Positions 25,832-36,748 of a stretch of 64,000 bases of DNA are shown piece after piece (the stretch's first letter is position 1; each line of letters starts with the position of its first letter). A program made the translations under genes and the position numbers. The DNA comes from Gottfriedia acidiceleris (lineage in GTDB: Bacteria; Bacillota; Bacilli; Bacillales; Bacillaceae_G), in NCBI RefSeq assembly GCF_002128425.1, contig NZ_NESS01000014.1, positions 29,261 to 93,260 of the forward strand, in the 5' to 3' direction. The notes under the pieces are model-generated. The model ran no database searches, had not been told where the DNA came from, and was given only the letters and a program-made list of their open reading frames with translations.

Positions 25832-27184
25832 ATGCACATCATTACAATAGGGATTAATTATAAAACTGCCCCAGTTGAAGTGCGAGAAAGGGTAGCGTTT
25901 GCTCCAAATGAACTACAGGATGCAATGAACACATTAAAAAATGAAAAAAGCATCTTGGAAAACATTATCGTTTCTACTTGTAATCGTACGGAGATTTATG
26001 CAGTTGTCGATCAGGTTCATACAGGTCAATATTATATGAAACGTTTTCTATTACAACGATTTGACTTAAAAGATGAGGAATTATCACCATATTTAATCAT
26101 TAGAACAGGAAATGATGCAATCAACCATTTATTCACTGTAGCTAGTGGATTAGATTCAATGGTTATTGGTGAGACTCAAATTCTTGGACAAGTAAAAGAT
26201 AGTTATTTACTTGCTCAAGAGAATAATGTAATTGGTACGATTTTTAATCAATTATTTAAACAAGCAATTACATTTGCAAAAAAAGTTCACTCAGAAACTG
26301 GAATCGGTGAAAATGCCGTATCAGTAAGTTATGCTGCTGTAGAGCTATCAAAAAAGATTTTTAGCAATTTAAAAGGATGCAATGTACTAATCGTTGGAGC
26401 AGGAAAAATGAGTAACTTAGCTTTACAAAACTTGTATTCTCAAGGTGTAGGGAAAGTTACGGTTATTAACCGAACTGTTGAAAATGCTGTTAGACTTGCA
26501 GACCAATTTAATGGAATCGGAAAAGGACTAGAATCACTAGAAAATTCTTTAAAAGAAGCAGATATCGTTATTAGTTCAACTGGATCAAAAGAATACGTAA
26601 TTACGGAAAAAATGATTCGTAGAATTGAAAAATCAAGAAAAGGTAATCCATTATTCCTAGTTGATATAGCTGTTCCAAGAGATATTGAACCATCAATTCA
26701 TCATATTGATAGTGCATTCTTATATGATATTGATGATCTTCAAGGAATTGTTGCAGAAAATTTAGCAGAACGTGAACGAGAGGCAGTAAAAATTAAGAAG
26801 GCTATATCAGAAGAAATTGATAATTTTCAATCTTGGTTATCAATGCTAGGTGTTGTTCCAGTAATCTCTGCATTACGTGAAAAGGCGTTAGATATTCAAG
26901 CAGATACAATGAGTAGTCTAGAGAGAAAACTTCCTCATTTATCTGAAAGAGATTTAAAAATTATTCAAAAGCACACAAAAAGTATCGTAAATCAACTTTT
27001 ACGAGATCCAATTATGAAAGCGAAAGAAATGGGTACTTCTAAACACTCAGAAGCACAAATTGCCCTTTTTAAAGAAATATTTAGTCTAGATGAAATTTTA
27101 CTTGAATCTAAAGATGAAAAACACATGCAAACTAACCAAGAAAAAGAGATTATTTCTTTAAAACAAAACTTAGGTTTTTTATGA
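25832..27184 (+). CDS. hemA: Glutamyl-tRNA reductase
   Basis: First committed step of C5-pathway tetrapyrrole synthesis: NADPH-dependent reduction of glutamyl-tRNA to glutamate-1-semialdehyde. The 450-residue protein has the catalytic Cys50 in STCNRTE, the [17 protein letters not shown] block, an NADPH-binding domain ([11 protein letters not shown]) and the helical dimerisation C-terminus. The ATG at 25832 follows GGGGGGC. It heads the hem cluster, which continues to hemL without an internal terminator. Confidence 0.97.
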   Translation: MHIITIGINYKTAPVEVRERVAFAPNELQDAMNTLKNEKSILENIIVSTCNRTEIYAVVDQVHTGQYYMKRFLLQRFDLKDEELSPYLIIRTGNDAINHLFTVASGLDSMVIGETQILGQVKDSYLLAQENNVIGTIFNQLFKQAITFAKKVHSETGIGENAVSVSYAAVELSKKIFSNLKGCNVLIVGAGKMSNLALQNLYSQGVGKVTVINRTVENAVRLADQFNGIGKGLESLENSLKEADIVISSTGSKEYVITEKMIRRIEKSRKGNPLFLVDIAVPRDIEPSIHHIDSAFLYDIDDLQGIVAENLAEREREAVKIKKAISEEIDNFQSWLSMLGVVPVISALREKALDIQADTMSSLERKLPHLSERDLKIIQKHTKSIVNQLLRDPIMKAKEMGTSKHSEAQIALFKEIFSLDEILLESKDEKHMQTNQEKEIISLKQNLGFL

Positions 27185-27194
27185 GGTTTAGTTA

Positions 27195-28028
27195 GTGGCG
27201 CTTTTGGAAAGTAGTTTTATCTATCATTTATTAATCTTATTGTTTGCATGGAGTATCGTTTTTTCTTTTATAGATTTTATAGATACAAATAGGATGGCAA
27301 GTCGAGTGGCATTTTATTTGCTAGCAATTGTTTGGGTGTTCTCTTCTGTTTTAATGATTTACACCATTAGCCAATACAGTTTATATTCCTTTATTACTTC
27401 AAGAGAAGGGCTATATATATATGTTTGGATCATAATATCATTATCAATGGTTATTAATTGGGTAGTAAAACTAGAGTACTTAGTTTTCTTTACAAATGTT
27501 GTTTCATTTTTAGTTTTTTCATTATCAATTTTAATTCCGAAGGCGGGTAAAACAGCTACATTAGTCGATCAGTTAAAGTCGGAGTTATTATATATCCATA
27601 TTGGACTTGCTTTCTTAGCATACGGTGCTTTTACCCTGTCCTTTATTTTTTCAGTTATGTACATTTTTCAATATGTTCTATTAAAAAAGAAGAAATGGTC
27701 TACACATTTAAAGAAATTAGGTAGTTTAGGTAAATTGGAAAAAATGTTTATTACATTTAACTTATTTGGCGTTCCACTTATGTTAACTTCCCTTATTTTA
27801 GGTGTTATTTGGGCTAGTATTCGATTACATACATTTGTTTGGTATGATATGAAAGTAATAGGCTCATTTTTCGTTTTAATTATGTATAGTACGTTTATGT
27901 ATTTAAAGGTAAGCAACCGTTTCTATGGCAAATCTCTTTGCATATTTAACATCTGTTGCTTCTTAGTTTTGTTCGGAAATTATGTTGTTTCAAATCTATA
28001 TTCAAAGTTTCATTTATGGAGTACGTAA
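27195..28028 (+). CDS. hemX: HemX, membrane protein of the cytochrome c assembly (CcsA-like) family
   Basis: A 277-residue polytopic protein with about eight hydrophobic helices in the HemX/CcsA-like layout. It lacks the tryptophan-rich WWD heme motif of true cytochrome assembly proteins. In B. subtilis HemX limits the cellular level of HemA. The start is GTG at 27195; the GAGG overlapping the end of hemA is 8 bases upstream. Confidence 0.93.
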   Translation: MALLESSFIYHLLILLFAWSIVFSFIDFIDTNRMASRVAFYLLAIVWVFSSVLMIYTISQYSLYSFITSREGLYIYVWIIISLSMVINWVVKLEYLVFFTNVVSFLVFSLSILIPKAGKTATLVDQLKSELLYIHIGLAFLAYGAFTLSFIFSVMYIFQYVLLKKKKWSTHLKKLGSLGKLEKMFITFNLFGVPLMLTSLILGVIWASIRLHTFVWYDMKVIGSFFVLIMYSTFMYLKVSNRFYGKSLCIFNICCFLVLFGNYVVSNLYSKFHLWST

Positions 28029-28040
28029 GGAGATATAACG

Positions 28041-28973
28041 ATGCGTAAAATTATAGTTGGTACAAGAAGAAGTAAACTAGCATTAACACAAACGAAATGG
28101 TTTGTAGAGAAACTAAAAGAAGTAGCACCCGATTATGAATTTGAGTTAAAGGAAATCGTTACAAAAGGTGATGTAATACTTGATGTAACTCTTTCAAAGG
28201 TTGGGGGAAAAGGTTTATTCGTTAAAGAAATTGAACATGCAATGCTAACGAATGAAATTGACTTAGCTGTACATAGTATGAAGGATATGCCGGCTATTTT
28301 ACCTGAAGGTTTGATGATTGGATGTACGCCAAAACGTGTTGATCCTAGAGATGCACTTCTTTCAAATAGTGGTAAAGGATTAATGGGACTTGAAGAAGGA
28401 TCAGTTGTCGGTACAAGTAGTTTAAGAAGAAGTGCTCAAATTAAAGCAGTTCGTCCAGACCTACAAATTAAATGGATTCGTGGAAATATCGATACACGTA
28501 TTCAAAAGCTAAAGGATAATGAATACGATGCGATTATTCTTGCAGCAGCTGGTTTAAAAAGAATGGGTTGGGCTGAGGAAAGTATAAATGAATACATTGA
28601 CGAAACAATCTGTGTACCAGCAGTAGGTCAAGGTTCACTTGCTATCGAATGTCGTGAAAATGATACAGAAATCCGTGAATTACTAAATAGACTAAATGAT
28701 GAATTAACATATAGAACAGTAAAAGCTGAACGTGTATTTCTTCATAAAATGGAAGGTGGTTGCCAAGTCCCTATTGCTGGATTTGCAACGATCGATGACA
28801 AAGATGAAATCTCGTTAACTGCATTAGTAGCTAAACCAGATGGATCAATTATCTTAAAAGAAACTATTAAAGGTACTGATCCTACAGAAATTGGTGAAAA
28901 AGCTGCAAATCTATTAATTGAACGTGGAGCAAAGGATATTATTGATTCTGTAAAAGAGGCAGCGGATGAATAA
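28041..28973 (+). CDS. hemC: Porphobilinogen deaminase (hydroxymethylbilane synthase)
   Basis: Condenses four porphobilinogen units to hydroxymethylbilane. The 310-residue protein has the N-terminal [12 protein letters not shown], the catalytic VHSMKDMPA loop, [10 protein letters not shown] and Cys241 ([10 protein letters not shown]), which carries the dipyrromethane cofactor. AAGGAGAT lies upstream of the ATG. It overlaps hemD by eight bases. Confidence 0.97.
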   Translation: MRKIIVGTRRSKLALTQTKWFVEKLKEVAPDYEFELKEIVTKGDVILDVTLSKVGGKGLFVKEIEHAMLTNEIDLAVHSMKDMPAILPEGLMIGCTPKRVDPRDALLSNSGKGLMGLEEGSVVGTSSLRRSAQIKAVRPDLQIKWIRGNIDTRIQKLKDNEYDAIILAAAGLKRMGWAEESINEYIDETICVPAVGQGSLAIECRENDTEIRELLNRLNDELTYRTVKAERVFLHKMEGGCQVPIAGFATIDDKDEISLTALVAKPDGSIILKETIKGTDPTEIGEKAANLLIERGAKDIIDSVKEAADE

Positions 28974-29739
28974 TTCCTTAAATGGAATAAAAATATTAGT
29001 GACAAGGGCAGAGCATCAAGCTGATGAATTCAATCAATTAATTCATCAGTTTGGTGGATGTCCTATTAATCTTCCACTTCAAAAAATAGTTAAAATTGAT
29101 ATTTCGATTAATGAATTGGAACAATTAGTTCTTGATACAGAATGGATTTTATTCACAAGTGTTAATTCAGTAAATTATTTTGTGCAAAACATTACAAAGG
29201 ATCTTAAACAAAAAATTCTTCAAAAAAAAATTGGTGCTGTTGGAGAAAAAACAAAGAATCGATTATTTGAAGAAGGATTTGAAGTAGCTTTTCTTCCAAG
29301 TCAATTTACTGGTAAAACATTTGCTTCTGAGTTAAGTTACATAGTAGAAAAAGGAACAAAATTTTTATTTTTACGCGGCTCTTTAGCGAGTGATAACGTA
29401 CCAAAAATACTAGGGGAAAATGGTCATGTAGTTAATTCATTAACTGTTTATGAGACCATTGCAAATCTAGCTATAAAAAATGAACTGTTAAATTTATTAA
29501 TAAATAAAAAGCTAGATGTGATTACATTTTTGAATCCATTTAGTGTAGAACAGTTTTGTTTGTTGATTGGAAATGCAATTAGTATGGATGATTTAAACAA
29601 CATTCAAATTGCTTGTATCGGTGAAGTAACCGCACAAAAAGCTAGAGAAAAAGGTTTGAATAATATTATTGTTCCTAGTAAATTTACAACTGAAGCTTTA
29701 ATAAAAAAAATAGTAGATGATCGTAATCGTATCGTCTGA
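28966..29739 (+). CDS. hemD: Uroporphyrinogen-III synthase
   Basis: Closes hydroxymethylbilane to uroporphyrinogen III. The 257-residue protein shows the family's weakly conserved two-domain layout: [22 protein letters not shown] at the start, [14 protein letters not shown], and the second-domain SLTVYET and [12 protein letters not shown], where many family members have TSPS-type residues. The identification rests also on position between hemC and hemB. It is translationally coupled to hemC by overlap. Confidence 0.95.
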   Translation: MNNSLNGIKILVTRAEHQADEFNQLIHQFGGCPINLPLQKIVKIDISINELEQLVLDTEWILFTSVNSVNYFVQNITKDLKQKILQKKIGAVGEKTKNRLFEEGFEVAFLPSQFTGKTFASELSYIVEKGTKFLFLRGSLASDNVPKILGENGHVVNSLTVYETIANLAIKNELLNLLINKKLDVITFLNPFSVEQFCLLIGNAISMDDLNNIQIACIGEVTAQKAREKGLNNIIVPSKFTTEALIKKIVDDRNRIV

Positions 29740-29760
29740 CTTAAAAAGAAGGAGAAAAAA

Positions 29761-30747
29761 ATGACTTATTCTATTCCGTTTGATCGTCACCGCCGTTTAA
29801 GAAGCACACCTGCATTACGCTCTATGGTTAGAGAGACACATTTACATAAAGAAGATTTTATTTATCCTCTTTTTGTTGTTGAAGGACAAGGGGTAAAAAA
29901 CCCTATTAGTTCAATGCCAGGTGTATTTCAATTTTCATTAGATGAATTAAAAAAAGAAATGGATGAAATTGTATCATTAGGCATAAAATCTGTCATATTC
30001 TTTGGTATTCCTGATGTAAAAGATGCAGTAGGTTCAGAGGCTTACTGTGCAACTGGTATCGTTCAACGAGCGATTTCGCAAACGAAAGAGCAATATCCAG
30101 AAATGATTGTTATTGCAGATACATGTTTATGTGAGTATACAGATCATGGACATTGTGGAGTTTTAGAAGATGGGTATGTTAATAATGATGAATCGTTAAT
30201 ACTATTAGCAAAAACAGCAGTAAGTCAAGCACAGGCTGGCGCAGATATTATTGCTCCTTCAAATATGATGGATGGATTCGTTGCAACAATTCGTCATGCT
30301 TTGGATGAAGCTGGATTTGATAATATTCCAATTATGTCATATGCAGTAAAATATGCTTCAGCATTTTATGGTCCATTCCGTGAGGCAGCTCAAAGTGCTC
30401 CAGGACAAGGTGACCGTAAGGCATATCAAATGGACCCTGCAAATCGTTTAGAAGCATTCCGTGAAGCAGAATCAGATACGGTTGAAGGTGCAGATTTCTT
30501 AATCATTAAACCAGCTCTTTCATATTTAGATATCATTCGTGATATCCGAAATAACTATCACCAACCAATCGTTGCTTATAATGTAAGTGGCGAATATGCA
30601 ATGGTTAAGGCTGCTGCTTTGAATGGTTGGATTGAAGAAGAAAAAGTTGTAATGGAAAAATTAATTAGCATGAAACGTGCTGGTGCAGATATGATTATGA
30701 CTTATCATGCTAAAGATGCTTGCAGATGGTTATCAGAAGGGAAGTAA
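29761..30747 (+). CDS. hemB: Delta-aminolevulinic acid dehydratase (porphobilinogen synthase)
   Basis: Joins two 5-aminolevulinate molecules into porphobilinogen. The 328-residue TIM barrel carries the zinc-cysteine set Cys122, Cys124 and Cys132 ([14 protein letters not shown]), so it should be the Zn-dependent type. It also has the substrate lysines in [17 protein letters not shown] and [17 protein letters not shown] precedes the ATG. Confidence 0.98.
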   Translation: MTYSIPFDRHRRLRSTPALRSMVRETHLHKEDFIYPLFVVEGQGVKNPISSMPGVFQFSLDELKKEMDEIVSLGIKSVIFFGIPDVKDAVGSEAYCATGIVQRAISQTKEQYPEMIVIADTCLCEYTDHGHCGVLEDGYVNNDESLILLAKTAVSQAQAGADIIAPSNMMDGFVATIRHALDEAGFDNIPIMSYAVKYASAFYGPFREAAQSAPGQGDRKAYQMDPANRLEAFREAESDTVEGADFLIIKPALSYLDIIRDIRNNYHQPIVAYNVSGEYAMVKAAALNGWIEEEKVVMEKLISMKRAGADMIMTYHAKDACRWLSEGK

Positions 30748-30753
30748 TTAAAA

Positions 30754-32040
30754 ATGAGATCATATAACAAGTCAATTGAAGCGTTTGAAGAGGCAAAACA
30801 AGTACTTCCTGGTGGTGTAAATAGTCCGGTTCGTGCATTTAAGAGTGTTAATATGTCACCGATTTTTATGAGCCATGGAAAAGGCTCTAAAATATATGAT
30901 ATTGACGGAAATGAGTATATCGATTATGTATTATCATGGGGACCACTAATTTTAGGCCATTCTAATGAGCGTGTAGTTGAAGGCTTAAAGCGAACTGCAG
31001 AAACAGGAACTAGCTTTGGAGCACCAACATTAAAAGAAACTGAATTAGCTAAACTTGTTATCGAAAGAGTGCCTTCGATTGAAGTTGTTCGAATGGTTAA
31101 CTCAGGAACAGAAGCGACAATGAGTGCTTTACGTCTTGCTCGCGGATTTACTGGTCGTAACAAGATTTTAAAATTTGAAGGATGTTACCATGGACATGGT
31201 GATTCCTTATTAATTAAAGCTGGTTCTGGTGTAGCTACACTTGGATTACCAGATAGCCCTGGTGTACCAGAAGGTGTTGCATCTAATACAATCACAGTTC
31301 CTTATAATGATTTAGAAAGTATAAGATTTGCTTTTGAACAATTTGGTGATGAGCTAGCAGCGGTTATTGTTGAGCCGGTTGCAGGTAATATGGGTGTTGT
31401 TCCACCAGTTGAAGGTTTCTTAGAAGGCTTAAGAGAAATAACTACTCAATATGGTACTTTATTGATATTTGATGAAGTTATGACTGGATTCCGTGTAGGT
31501 TATAATTGTGCACAAGGTCATTTTGGTGTCACACCTGATATCACTTGCTTAGGAAAAGTTATTGGTGGAGGTCTGCCAGTAGGTGCGTATGGTGGTAAAG
31601 CTGAAATCATGAATCAAATTGCTCCAAGTGGCCCAATTTATCAAGCAGGAACACTTTCAGGAAATCCTTTAGCGATGACAGCTGGTTACGAAACATTAAG
31701 TCAGTTATCTAAAGAAGATTATGTAGAATTTAACCGTAAGGCTGATCTGCTAGAAGCAGGTTATAAAGCTGCAGCTGAAAAATACAATATTCCGCATTGT
31801 ATTAATCGTGCAGGTTCAATGGTTGGATTCTTCTTCACAAATGAAAAGGTTGAAAATTACGAAACAGCAAAAACTTCTAATTTAGAAATGTTTGCTAAAT
31901 ACTATCAACTAATGGCTGAACAAGGTGTCTTCTTACCACCATCACAATTTGAAGGATTATTCCTATCAACTTCACATACTGACGAAGATATTCAAAAAAC
32001 GATTGCAGCTGCTGAATACGCATTTTCGCAATTAGTATAA
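30754..32040 (+). CDS. hemL: Glutamate-1-semialdehyde 2,1-aminomutase
   Basis: A PLP enzyme converting glutamate-1-semialdehyde to 5-aminolevulinate. The 428-residue protein has [16 protein letters not shown], the PLP-contact FDEVMTGFR and the Schiff-base Lys268 ([17 protein letters not shown]). It begins six bases after hemB and ends the hem operon at a terminator. Confidence 0.98.
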   Translation: MRSYNKSIEAFEEAKQVLPGGVNSPVRAFKSVNMSPIFMSHGKGSKIYDIDGNEYIDYVLSWGPLILGHSNERVVEGLKRTAETGTSFGAPTLKETELAKLVIERVPSIEVVRMVNSGTEATMSALRLARGFTGRNKILKFEGCYHGHGDSLLIKAGSGVATLGLPDSPGVPEGVASNTITVPYNDLESIRFAFEQFGDELAAVIVEPVAGNMGVVPPVEGFLEGLREITTQYGTLLIFDEVMTGFRVGYNCAQGHFGVTPDITCLGKVIGGGLPVGAYGGKAEIMNQIAPSGPIYQAGTLSGNPLAMTAGYETLSQLSKEDYVEFNRKADLLEAGYKAAAEKYNIPHCINRAGSMVGFFFTNEKVENYETAKTSNLEMFAKYYQLMAEQGVFLPPSQFEGLFLSTSHTDEDIQKTIAAAEYAFSQLV

Positions 32041-32047
32041 ATTAAGG

Positions 32048-32085
32048 TAGGTGGTGTCCTCTTTTTTAGGGCACCATTTTTTTAT
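32048..32085 (+). terminator. hem operon terminator
   Basis: GTGGTGTCCT pairs with AGGGCACCAT across a short T-rich loop, followed by TTTTTTT. Confidence 0.85.
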
Positions 32086-32361
32086 AGCAAATAGAGTTGG
32101 TAAAGTTGGCTTGAACGTAAATAATTTCAATTACATAGTTGGACATTTTTCTCTTTTTTTTTGATCGCGTTCGCCCTGTTCTTTCCAAATGCTACTCTTA
32201 ATTTTTCTTTTCCTATTCCCTAACCCCTGTTTTTCTTTAATTCTGCCATAATAAAACCTTTCTTAATATAAAATAACAATCTTTTCTTCATAAATTTTTC
32301 GTTTCGTTCATAAAAATGTAATGTCATAGACCAAATTGGACGATGAGAGGAGGACATTAAG
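32086..32361. other. spoVID upstream region with candidate sigma-E promoter
   Basis: AT-rich, pyrimidine-biased stretch without a gene. A candidate sigma-E promoter is ATA at 32290-32292, a 16-base spacer, then CATAAAAAT at 32309-32317 (CATAnnnT pattern), 45 bases before the GTG start. It fits the mother-cell expression of spoVID; the -35 match is weak. Confidence 0.45.
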
Positions 32362-34251
32362 GTGTCTTCAGAAAATCAAACAAATATTCGCTTTTCATTG
32401 AAAGAAACTGTCTGGTTCCAAAAAGGACAGGAAGTTAAAGAGGTAAGGTCACTCTCGTTAAATCCAGACATTACTATACAGCAATTTGAAGAATATGTTC
32501 AAGTGAAGGGTGTCTTAACCTTACAAGGTAATTATACGCCTGATTTGGCGAATCAAGGTGATTATTACTCATTAAGAGAATTAGCGCCTTCAAGAATGGT
32601 TGAAAATGTAATCGCTCTTGATGATGGAAGTTGTGAATTAAATCATCAGTTCCCTGTAGATATTTCAATACCTTTAACTAGAATTACTGATCTCGAAAAT
32701 CTATGTGTTTCTGTTGAGACATTTGATTATCAATTAGCTGAAAAAGGTAGTATTCAAATTGCTGCTGATTTATGTATTTCGGGTCTACATGATCACAATA
32801 GAGCAGTGGAAACTTATCAAGAACAAAGAGGGTATGAACAATATAATGGCTACTCGTACGAAAATGAATATCGCTCTAGTAATGAAGCGAATGAAGGATA
32901 TGAGTATCAGGAAGAAAGAGAACAAGAAGAACAATTCCAGTTCTTTCATCAACCTACTTCTGAACAAGAAAAAAGTGTTCAAGATAATCTATATGGCAGT
33001 GATTGGATACAATCGCTTGAAGAGAATGATGAGCAAGAAGAACAAGACACATATCCTCAGCAACCTACTTACTTAGAGGTATTTCAGCCTGAAGAAGTAG
33101 TTGAAGATCGAGTCGAAGCAGTTGAAAATGAAGTGGAGCATTATTATGAGTTAGATGAAAGCAATGAACAACGTTTTGAAGAGGAACAACAATTAGAAGA
33201 ATATTCTAATTTTGAAATTACAGCCCAGTCAGAGCAGTTAGAACAGTCAGAACAGTTAGAAGAACAATCAGAAGAGCAATTCGAAGAGCAATCAGAAGAG
33301 CAATTAGAAGAACAATCAGAAACTCAAGAAGAATATGAAGAAGTATTTAGAGGTTTTAATATATCAGCAGAGACAATGAAACCACAGGAAGTGGAATCAG
33401 AAGCAGTGGAACCACGAGAAGTAGAACCGCAAGCAATGGAACTACAGGAAGTGGAGCCACAAGCAGTAGATACAACCCCGAGCTTCTTGATGAATAATAA
33501 TGATGCAGAAGCTAGTCAAAGTGAAAATGATGCACAGGCATCTAACAATGTAAATCATACGTATAATGAGCGACCTAGTTTCTTGAATAATGATTTTAAT
33601 GTACACAGTTATTTAAACAATTCATTAAATAGTAGACCTAGCTTCTTAGATAATGATTTTAGCACTTTGCAAAATTATGCTAATAACGAAAGCAATGCAC
33701 AAAATGAAATAGAAAAATATGAAGAACTATATAATCGTACTTTAGAGCAAAACTATCAACCGTATGTGAACCAACAATATCAGCAAGCGCCATTTGCATA
33801 TAATCAAAATCAGCAACAATTCTATCAAAATCCATTTCCTCAAACAAATCAAGAAAATTCTTTCGAGAATCCAAATGATGTTCGTCAAACACCACCTTAT
33901 TATGCGGATTATTATCAAGCTCAAGTAGAGCAGCAAGAAGCACCACCAGAATTACCAAAAGTAGAAATAAAAGCTGAATCAGATGTAAACAAAGAAATAA
34001 AAGAAGAAGTGAGCGAAAAAAGAAGTGTTAAAAGTGACAATTTACTTTCAAGTTTGTTTACTGGCGAAGGAAGAGAAGATTCTTATACTAAATTAAAATT
34101 ATATTTAGCTCAAAATGGAGATACAATTGAATCTGTAGCTAAAAAATATAACTTACAAACTCAGCAGCTAAATCGTGTAAATAACTTGAATGATGAATTT
34201 TTATCCGAAGGGCAAATTATTTATATTCCAGTAACTGCGATAAAACAATAA
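32362..34251 (+). CDS. spoVID: Spore coat morphogenetic protein SpoVID
   Basis: SpoVID drives encasement of the forespore by the coat. The 629-residue protein has the conserved N-terminal domain (about 1-140, FSLKETVWFQKGQEVKEV and YFSLRE-type strands). A long, disordered, acidic Gln/Glu-rich middle includes QSEEQLEEQ-type repeats, EVEPQAVE-type repeats and two RPSFL(N/D)NDF motifs. A C-terminal LysM domain (about 580-627, YLAQNGDTIESVAKKYNL to EGQIIYIPV) localises it to peptidoglycan or lipid II. The start is GTG at 32362, with AGAGGAGGA 8 bases upstream. SafA, its partner, is at the right edge of the window. Confidence 0.95.
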   Translation: MSSENQTNIRFSLKETVWFQKGQEVKEVRSLSLNPDITIQQFEEYVQVKGVLTLQGNYTPDLANQGDYYSLRELAPSRMVENVIALDDGSCELNHQFPVDISIPLTRITDLENLCVSVETFDYQLAEKGSIQIAADLCISGLHDHNRAVETYQEQRGYEQYNGYSYENEYRSSNEANEGYEYQEEREQEEQFQFFHQPTSEQEKSVQDNLYGSDWIQSLEENDEQEEQDTYPQQPTYLEVFQPEEVVEDRVEAVENEVEHYYELDESNEQRFEEEQQLEEYSNFEITAQSEQLEQSEQLEEQSEEQFEEQSEEQLEEQSETQEEYEEVFRGFNISAETMKPQEVESEAVEPREVEPQAMELQEVEPQAVDTTPSFLMNNNDAEASQSENDAQASNNVNHTYNERPSFLNNDFNVHSYLNNSLNSRPSFLDNDFSTLQNYANNESNAQNEIEKYEELYNRTLEQNYQPYVNQQYQQAPFAYNQNQQQFYQNPFPQTNQENSFENPNDVRQTPPYYADYYQAQVEQQEAPPELPKVEIKAESDVNKEIKEEVSEKRSVKSDNLLSSLFTGEGREDSYTKLKLYLAQNGDTIESVAKKYNLQTQQLNRVNNLNDEFLSEGQIIYIPVTAIKQ

Positions 34252-34337
34252 CAATATGGTGAGAGCTTTGTATTAGTAAAGACACTTGTCTACTAATACA
34301 AGGCTTTTACGCATTTAGAAAGTGAGAGTGACGCATC

Positions 34338-35369
34338 TTGTATAGAAAACCTAAAGATGAAATAAGCGTCATTTTAGCACAGTATCATATTGTACCAAAC
34401 TATTTTGAAACTGTTGGTAAGGTAGTTAAGATCTATACGAATCAAGGTGTATTCGCACTAAAAGAGGCAAATGTGAATCGAGTCTATAGAAATAATTTGA
34501 TTGAAAATGTTCGTTCTTTACAAGATAAAGGCTTTCGAAATGTTGTACCAATTTATCATACTCAGAGTGGAGATTATATTGTTGAATTTAATACGAAGCA
34601 TTACTATTTAATGCCTTGGATCGAAAGTGTTGATGAAAAGTCTGATGAGAATTTACATTTTCAACGAATGTTTACTTCATTAGGTAAGATGCACAACAGT
34701 ACACAAAAAGAGAAAAAGGTAGACAAAGATCAATTACAAATCCATTATGATACTTTAACAAAAAGGTGGAATAAAGATAAAGAAGTATTGGAAAACTTCA
34801 TTGAAGTTGCAGAAGGTAATTGGTATATGTCACCTTATGAACTAAGTTATTGTACGTATTTTCATAAAATATTAAGTGCACATCAATTTGCAAAGGGTCA
34901 GTTAGAAGAATGGTTTAAAAAAATGAAGGAAACTGAAAATACGAGAGTTGTAATGAATCACGGAAATTTATCTATTTCGCACTTTCTTGTAAATAAAAGA
35001 GGTGAAGGTGTCTTTATCAATCTAGAAAATGCACAAGAAACTACACCAATACAAGATTTAACAAACTATTATAAGAATTCTTTTAAAACATATCCTATTC
35101 AGCAGTCTGATCGTAATAATTGGCTTAAGATGTATGAAAAGAATTTTTCATTAAGAGAAGAGGAAAGAATGTTATTTTTAAGCTATATGGCATATCCAAC
35201 TCAATTCGCTTCCAAAATTTCAAAATATTTAAAGCGATCCGAGGTTAAGAATGAAAAAGACAATGTAAGAGATTTATTAAATGAATATTGGCATATGATT
35301 AATATTGAATATTTTGTTTCTAAAATACAAGAGGATATTGAGGCAGCGAAATCGATAGATGGTTTATGA
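34338..35369 (+). CDS. Spore coat-associated kinase-like protein YsxE
   Basis: A 343-residue protein of the CotS/YsxE group, which has a degraded aminoglycoside-phosphotransferase-like fold. FALKEANVNRVYRNNLIENVRSL is the putative nucleotide-lobe lysine region, YYLMPWIES the hinge and VVMNHGNLSISHFLVN the position of the catalytic loop, with Asn where Asp is usual in active kinases. It follows spoVID as in B. subtilis. The start is TTG at 34338, with GAGAG some bases upstream. The altered catalytic residue suggests a structural role. Confidence 0.9.
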   Translation: MYRKPKDEISVILAQYHIVPNYFETVGKVVKIYTNQGVFALKEANVNRVYRNNLIENVRSLQDKGFRNVVPIYHTQSGDYIVEFNTKHYYLMPWIESVDEKSDENLHFQRMFTSLGKMHNSTQKEKKVDKDQLQIHYDTLTKRWNKDKEVLENFIEVAEGNWYMSPYELSYCTYFHKILSAHQFAKGQLEEWFKKMKETENTRVVMNHGNLSISHFLVNKRGEGVFINLENAQETTPIQDLTNYYKNSFKTYPIQQSDRNNWLKMYEKNFSLREEERMLFLSYMAYPTQFASKISKYLKRSEVKNEKDNVRDLLNEYWHMINIEYFVSKIQEDIEAAKSIDGL

Positions 35370-35396
35370 ATTCAGACTGCATAATTAAGTAAAAAT

Positions 35397-35460
35397 AAAA
35401 CATCTATCCAATAAATGTATCACCGCAGTGCTGCAGGGTACATGGATAGATGTTTTTTAA
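35397..35460. terminator. Bidirectional terminator between ysxE and spo0M
   Basis: Perfect 11-bp arms ACATCTATCCA and TGGATAGATGT (35400-35410, 35443-35453) with an inner TGTA/TACA and GCAG/CTGC. T-runs lie on both strands. Confidence 0.88.
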
Positions 35461-35465
35461 ATTTA

Positions 35466-36230
35466 TTATTTTACATGACGTTTAATAGCATTTACTACAC
35501 TTTTACGTACAAAATCCTTGTCCGTAATATGATCCTTTGAAAAAGAAATTCTAACATTATTTTCATCAGTACTAAATAACTTAGAAAATTTACCTGTAGT
35601 TTCTTTTTGTTTTTGATTAAGTTGAAGAATTAAGTCGACTGTTTTGTCAAAGCTTAAATAGTTAACTTCAACCTCTTCTAGTTTTCCACGGAATTCGCCA
35701 TTCATTGGATAAAATTCAAATTCTTGGATAATTTTTCCATATTTCTTTTTGTTTTCACTATCTCTTAATACAAATCCTTCTTCCTGAAGTGCCTGGATTA
35801 CCGTTTTTAAGCCAATTGAAGGAACTACTTGAACGCCATCAGCATCATATTGGTCCACAGCTTTTTCAATTTCTAAATGAGTTTTAATCCAAATATGGGA
35901 TTTGTGAAGTGATACTGGTGTGTTTTCAGATAAGGTGAAAAAGAAAGGAATAACAACTTCTTCATTTGCATTTATTATACGATCAACTGATACGATAAAT
36001 TTTTGTAAAGTACCATTCTTATTAATAATCTTATCATTTGATTCAACTTGATATTCAGTCATTACATGTAAAAAGACAGAATCTAATTCTTGTTTAACTC
36101 GACCACCTTTTATATATAATTCACCTTTTACTCGTTCACCTGCTTGATATTCTGTTTTTTCAAGCTTTGTATCGATTCTCGTTCCACCGATTCCAAGAAC
36201 ACGAGCTAATGTATTTTTAAATAAACCCAT
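35466..36230 (-). CDS. spo0M: Sporulation-control protein Spo0M
   Basis: A 254-residue arrestin-like protein. The N-terminal MGLFKNTLARVLGIGGTRIDTKLEKTEYQAGERVKGELYIKGG and the block EEVVIPFFFTLSENTPVSLHKSHIWIKTHLEI match Spo0M. The protein affects early sporulation and cell division by an unclear mechanism. GGGGGAT precedes the ATG. In B. subtilis spo0M lies elsewhere; here it is inserted in reverse between ysxE and valS. Confidence 0.93.
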   Translation of the reverse strand: MGLFKNTLARVLGIGGTRIDTKLEKTEYQAGERVKGELYIKGGRVKQELDSVFLHVMTEYQVESNDKIINKNGTLQKFIVSVDRIINANEEVVIPFFFTLSENTPVSLHKSHIWIKTHLEIEKAVDQYDADGVQVVPSIGLKTVIQALQEEGFVLRDSENKKKYGKIIQEFEFYPMNGEFRGKLEEVEVNYLSFDKTVDLILQLNQKQKETTGKFSKLFSTDENNVRISFSKDHITDKDFVRKSVVNAIKRHVK

Positions 36231-36410
36231 GAATATCCCCCTAAAAATTATATCTACATACTATATAATTATCGCATAATTAAATAAGTACTAGTATACC
36301 AGAATGTTAAATAATCATTACAATTATTTTTCGTATTTTTTTTATGTATTAAAAAATGTGGTACTTTATTGACACATATTGAATAATCTAGAAAGAAATA
36401 AGAAATACTG

Positions 36411-36440
36411 TTGACTAAGCTTAAGTAAATTTTGTAGACT
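36411..36440 (+). promoter_or_regulatory. Candidate sigma-A promoter of valS
   Basis: TTGACT, an 18-base spacer, then TAGACT, placed just ahead of the T-box leader. Confidence 0.55.
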
Positions 36441-36459
36441 ATTACATATATTCATAATG

Positions 36460-36718
36460 AAATGCAATGATAGGGAAGAGTACAACGAACTAGTTCTTCA
36501 GAGAGGAAACCATTTGGTGGGAGGTTTCTAGAAAATAGAGTTGGAATGTCGCCCTTGAGCAGTGACTTCGAAAGCATTCTGTGATTAGAAGTTACCGGAT
36601 GATCCGTTATCTTTTTTAAGTGTGTCAGTTAAACACGAGTTTTTTCTGACAAAAAAAGGTGGTACCGCGAATTCAACTCCATTCGTCCTTTTCAAGGATG
36701 AGTGGAGTTTTTTTATTT
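36460..36718 (+). ncRNA. T-box leader of valS
   Basis: A tRNA-sensing leader. Stem I starts around GATAGGGAAGAGTAC, with a distal GAGGAAACC/GGTGGGAGGTTTC hairpin. A GTC valine codon at 36548-36550 fits the specifier position. The antiterminator carries AAAGGTGGTACCGCG (36655-36669). The competing terminator has arms ACTCCATTCGTCCTT and AAGGATGAGTGGAGT (36676-36708) with a T-tract. Uncharged tRNA-Val should allow read-through into valS. Confidence 0.95.
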
Positions 36719-36748
36719 TTATATAATTATTAGAGGAGATGAATCCGA

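Noticed and set aside
32759..33076. 105-codon alternative-frame ORF inside spoVID
   Set aside because: It is produced by the low-complexity Glu/Gln-rich codons of spoVID and has no start signals.
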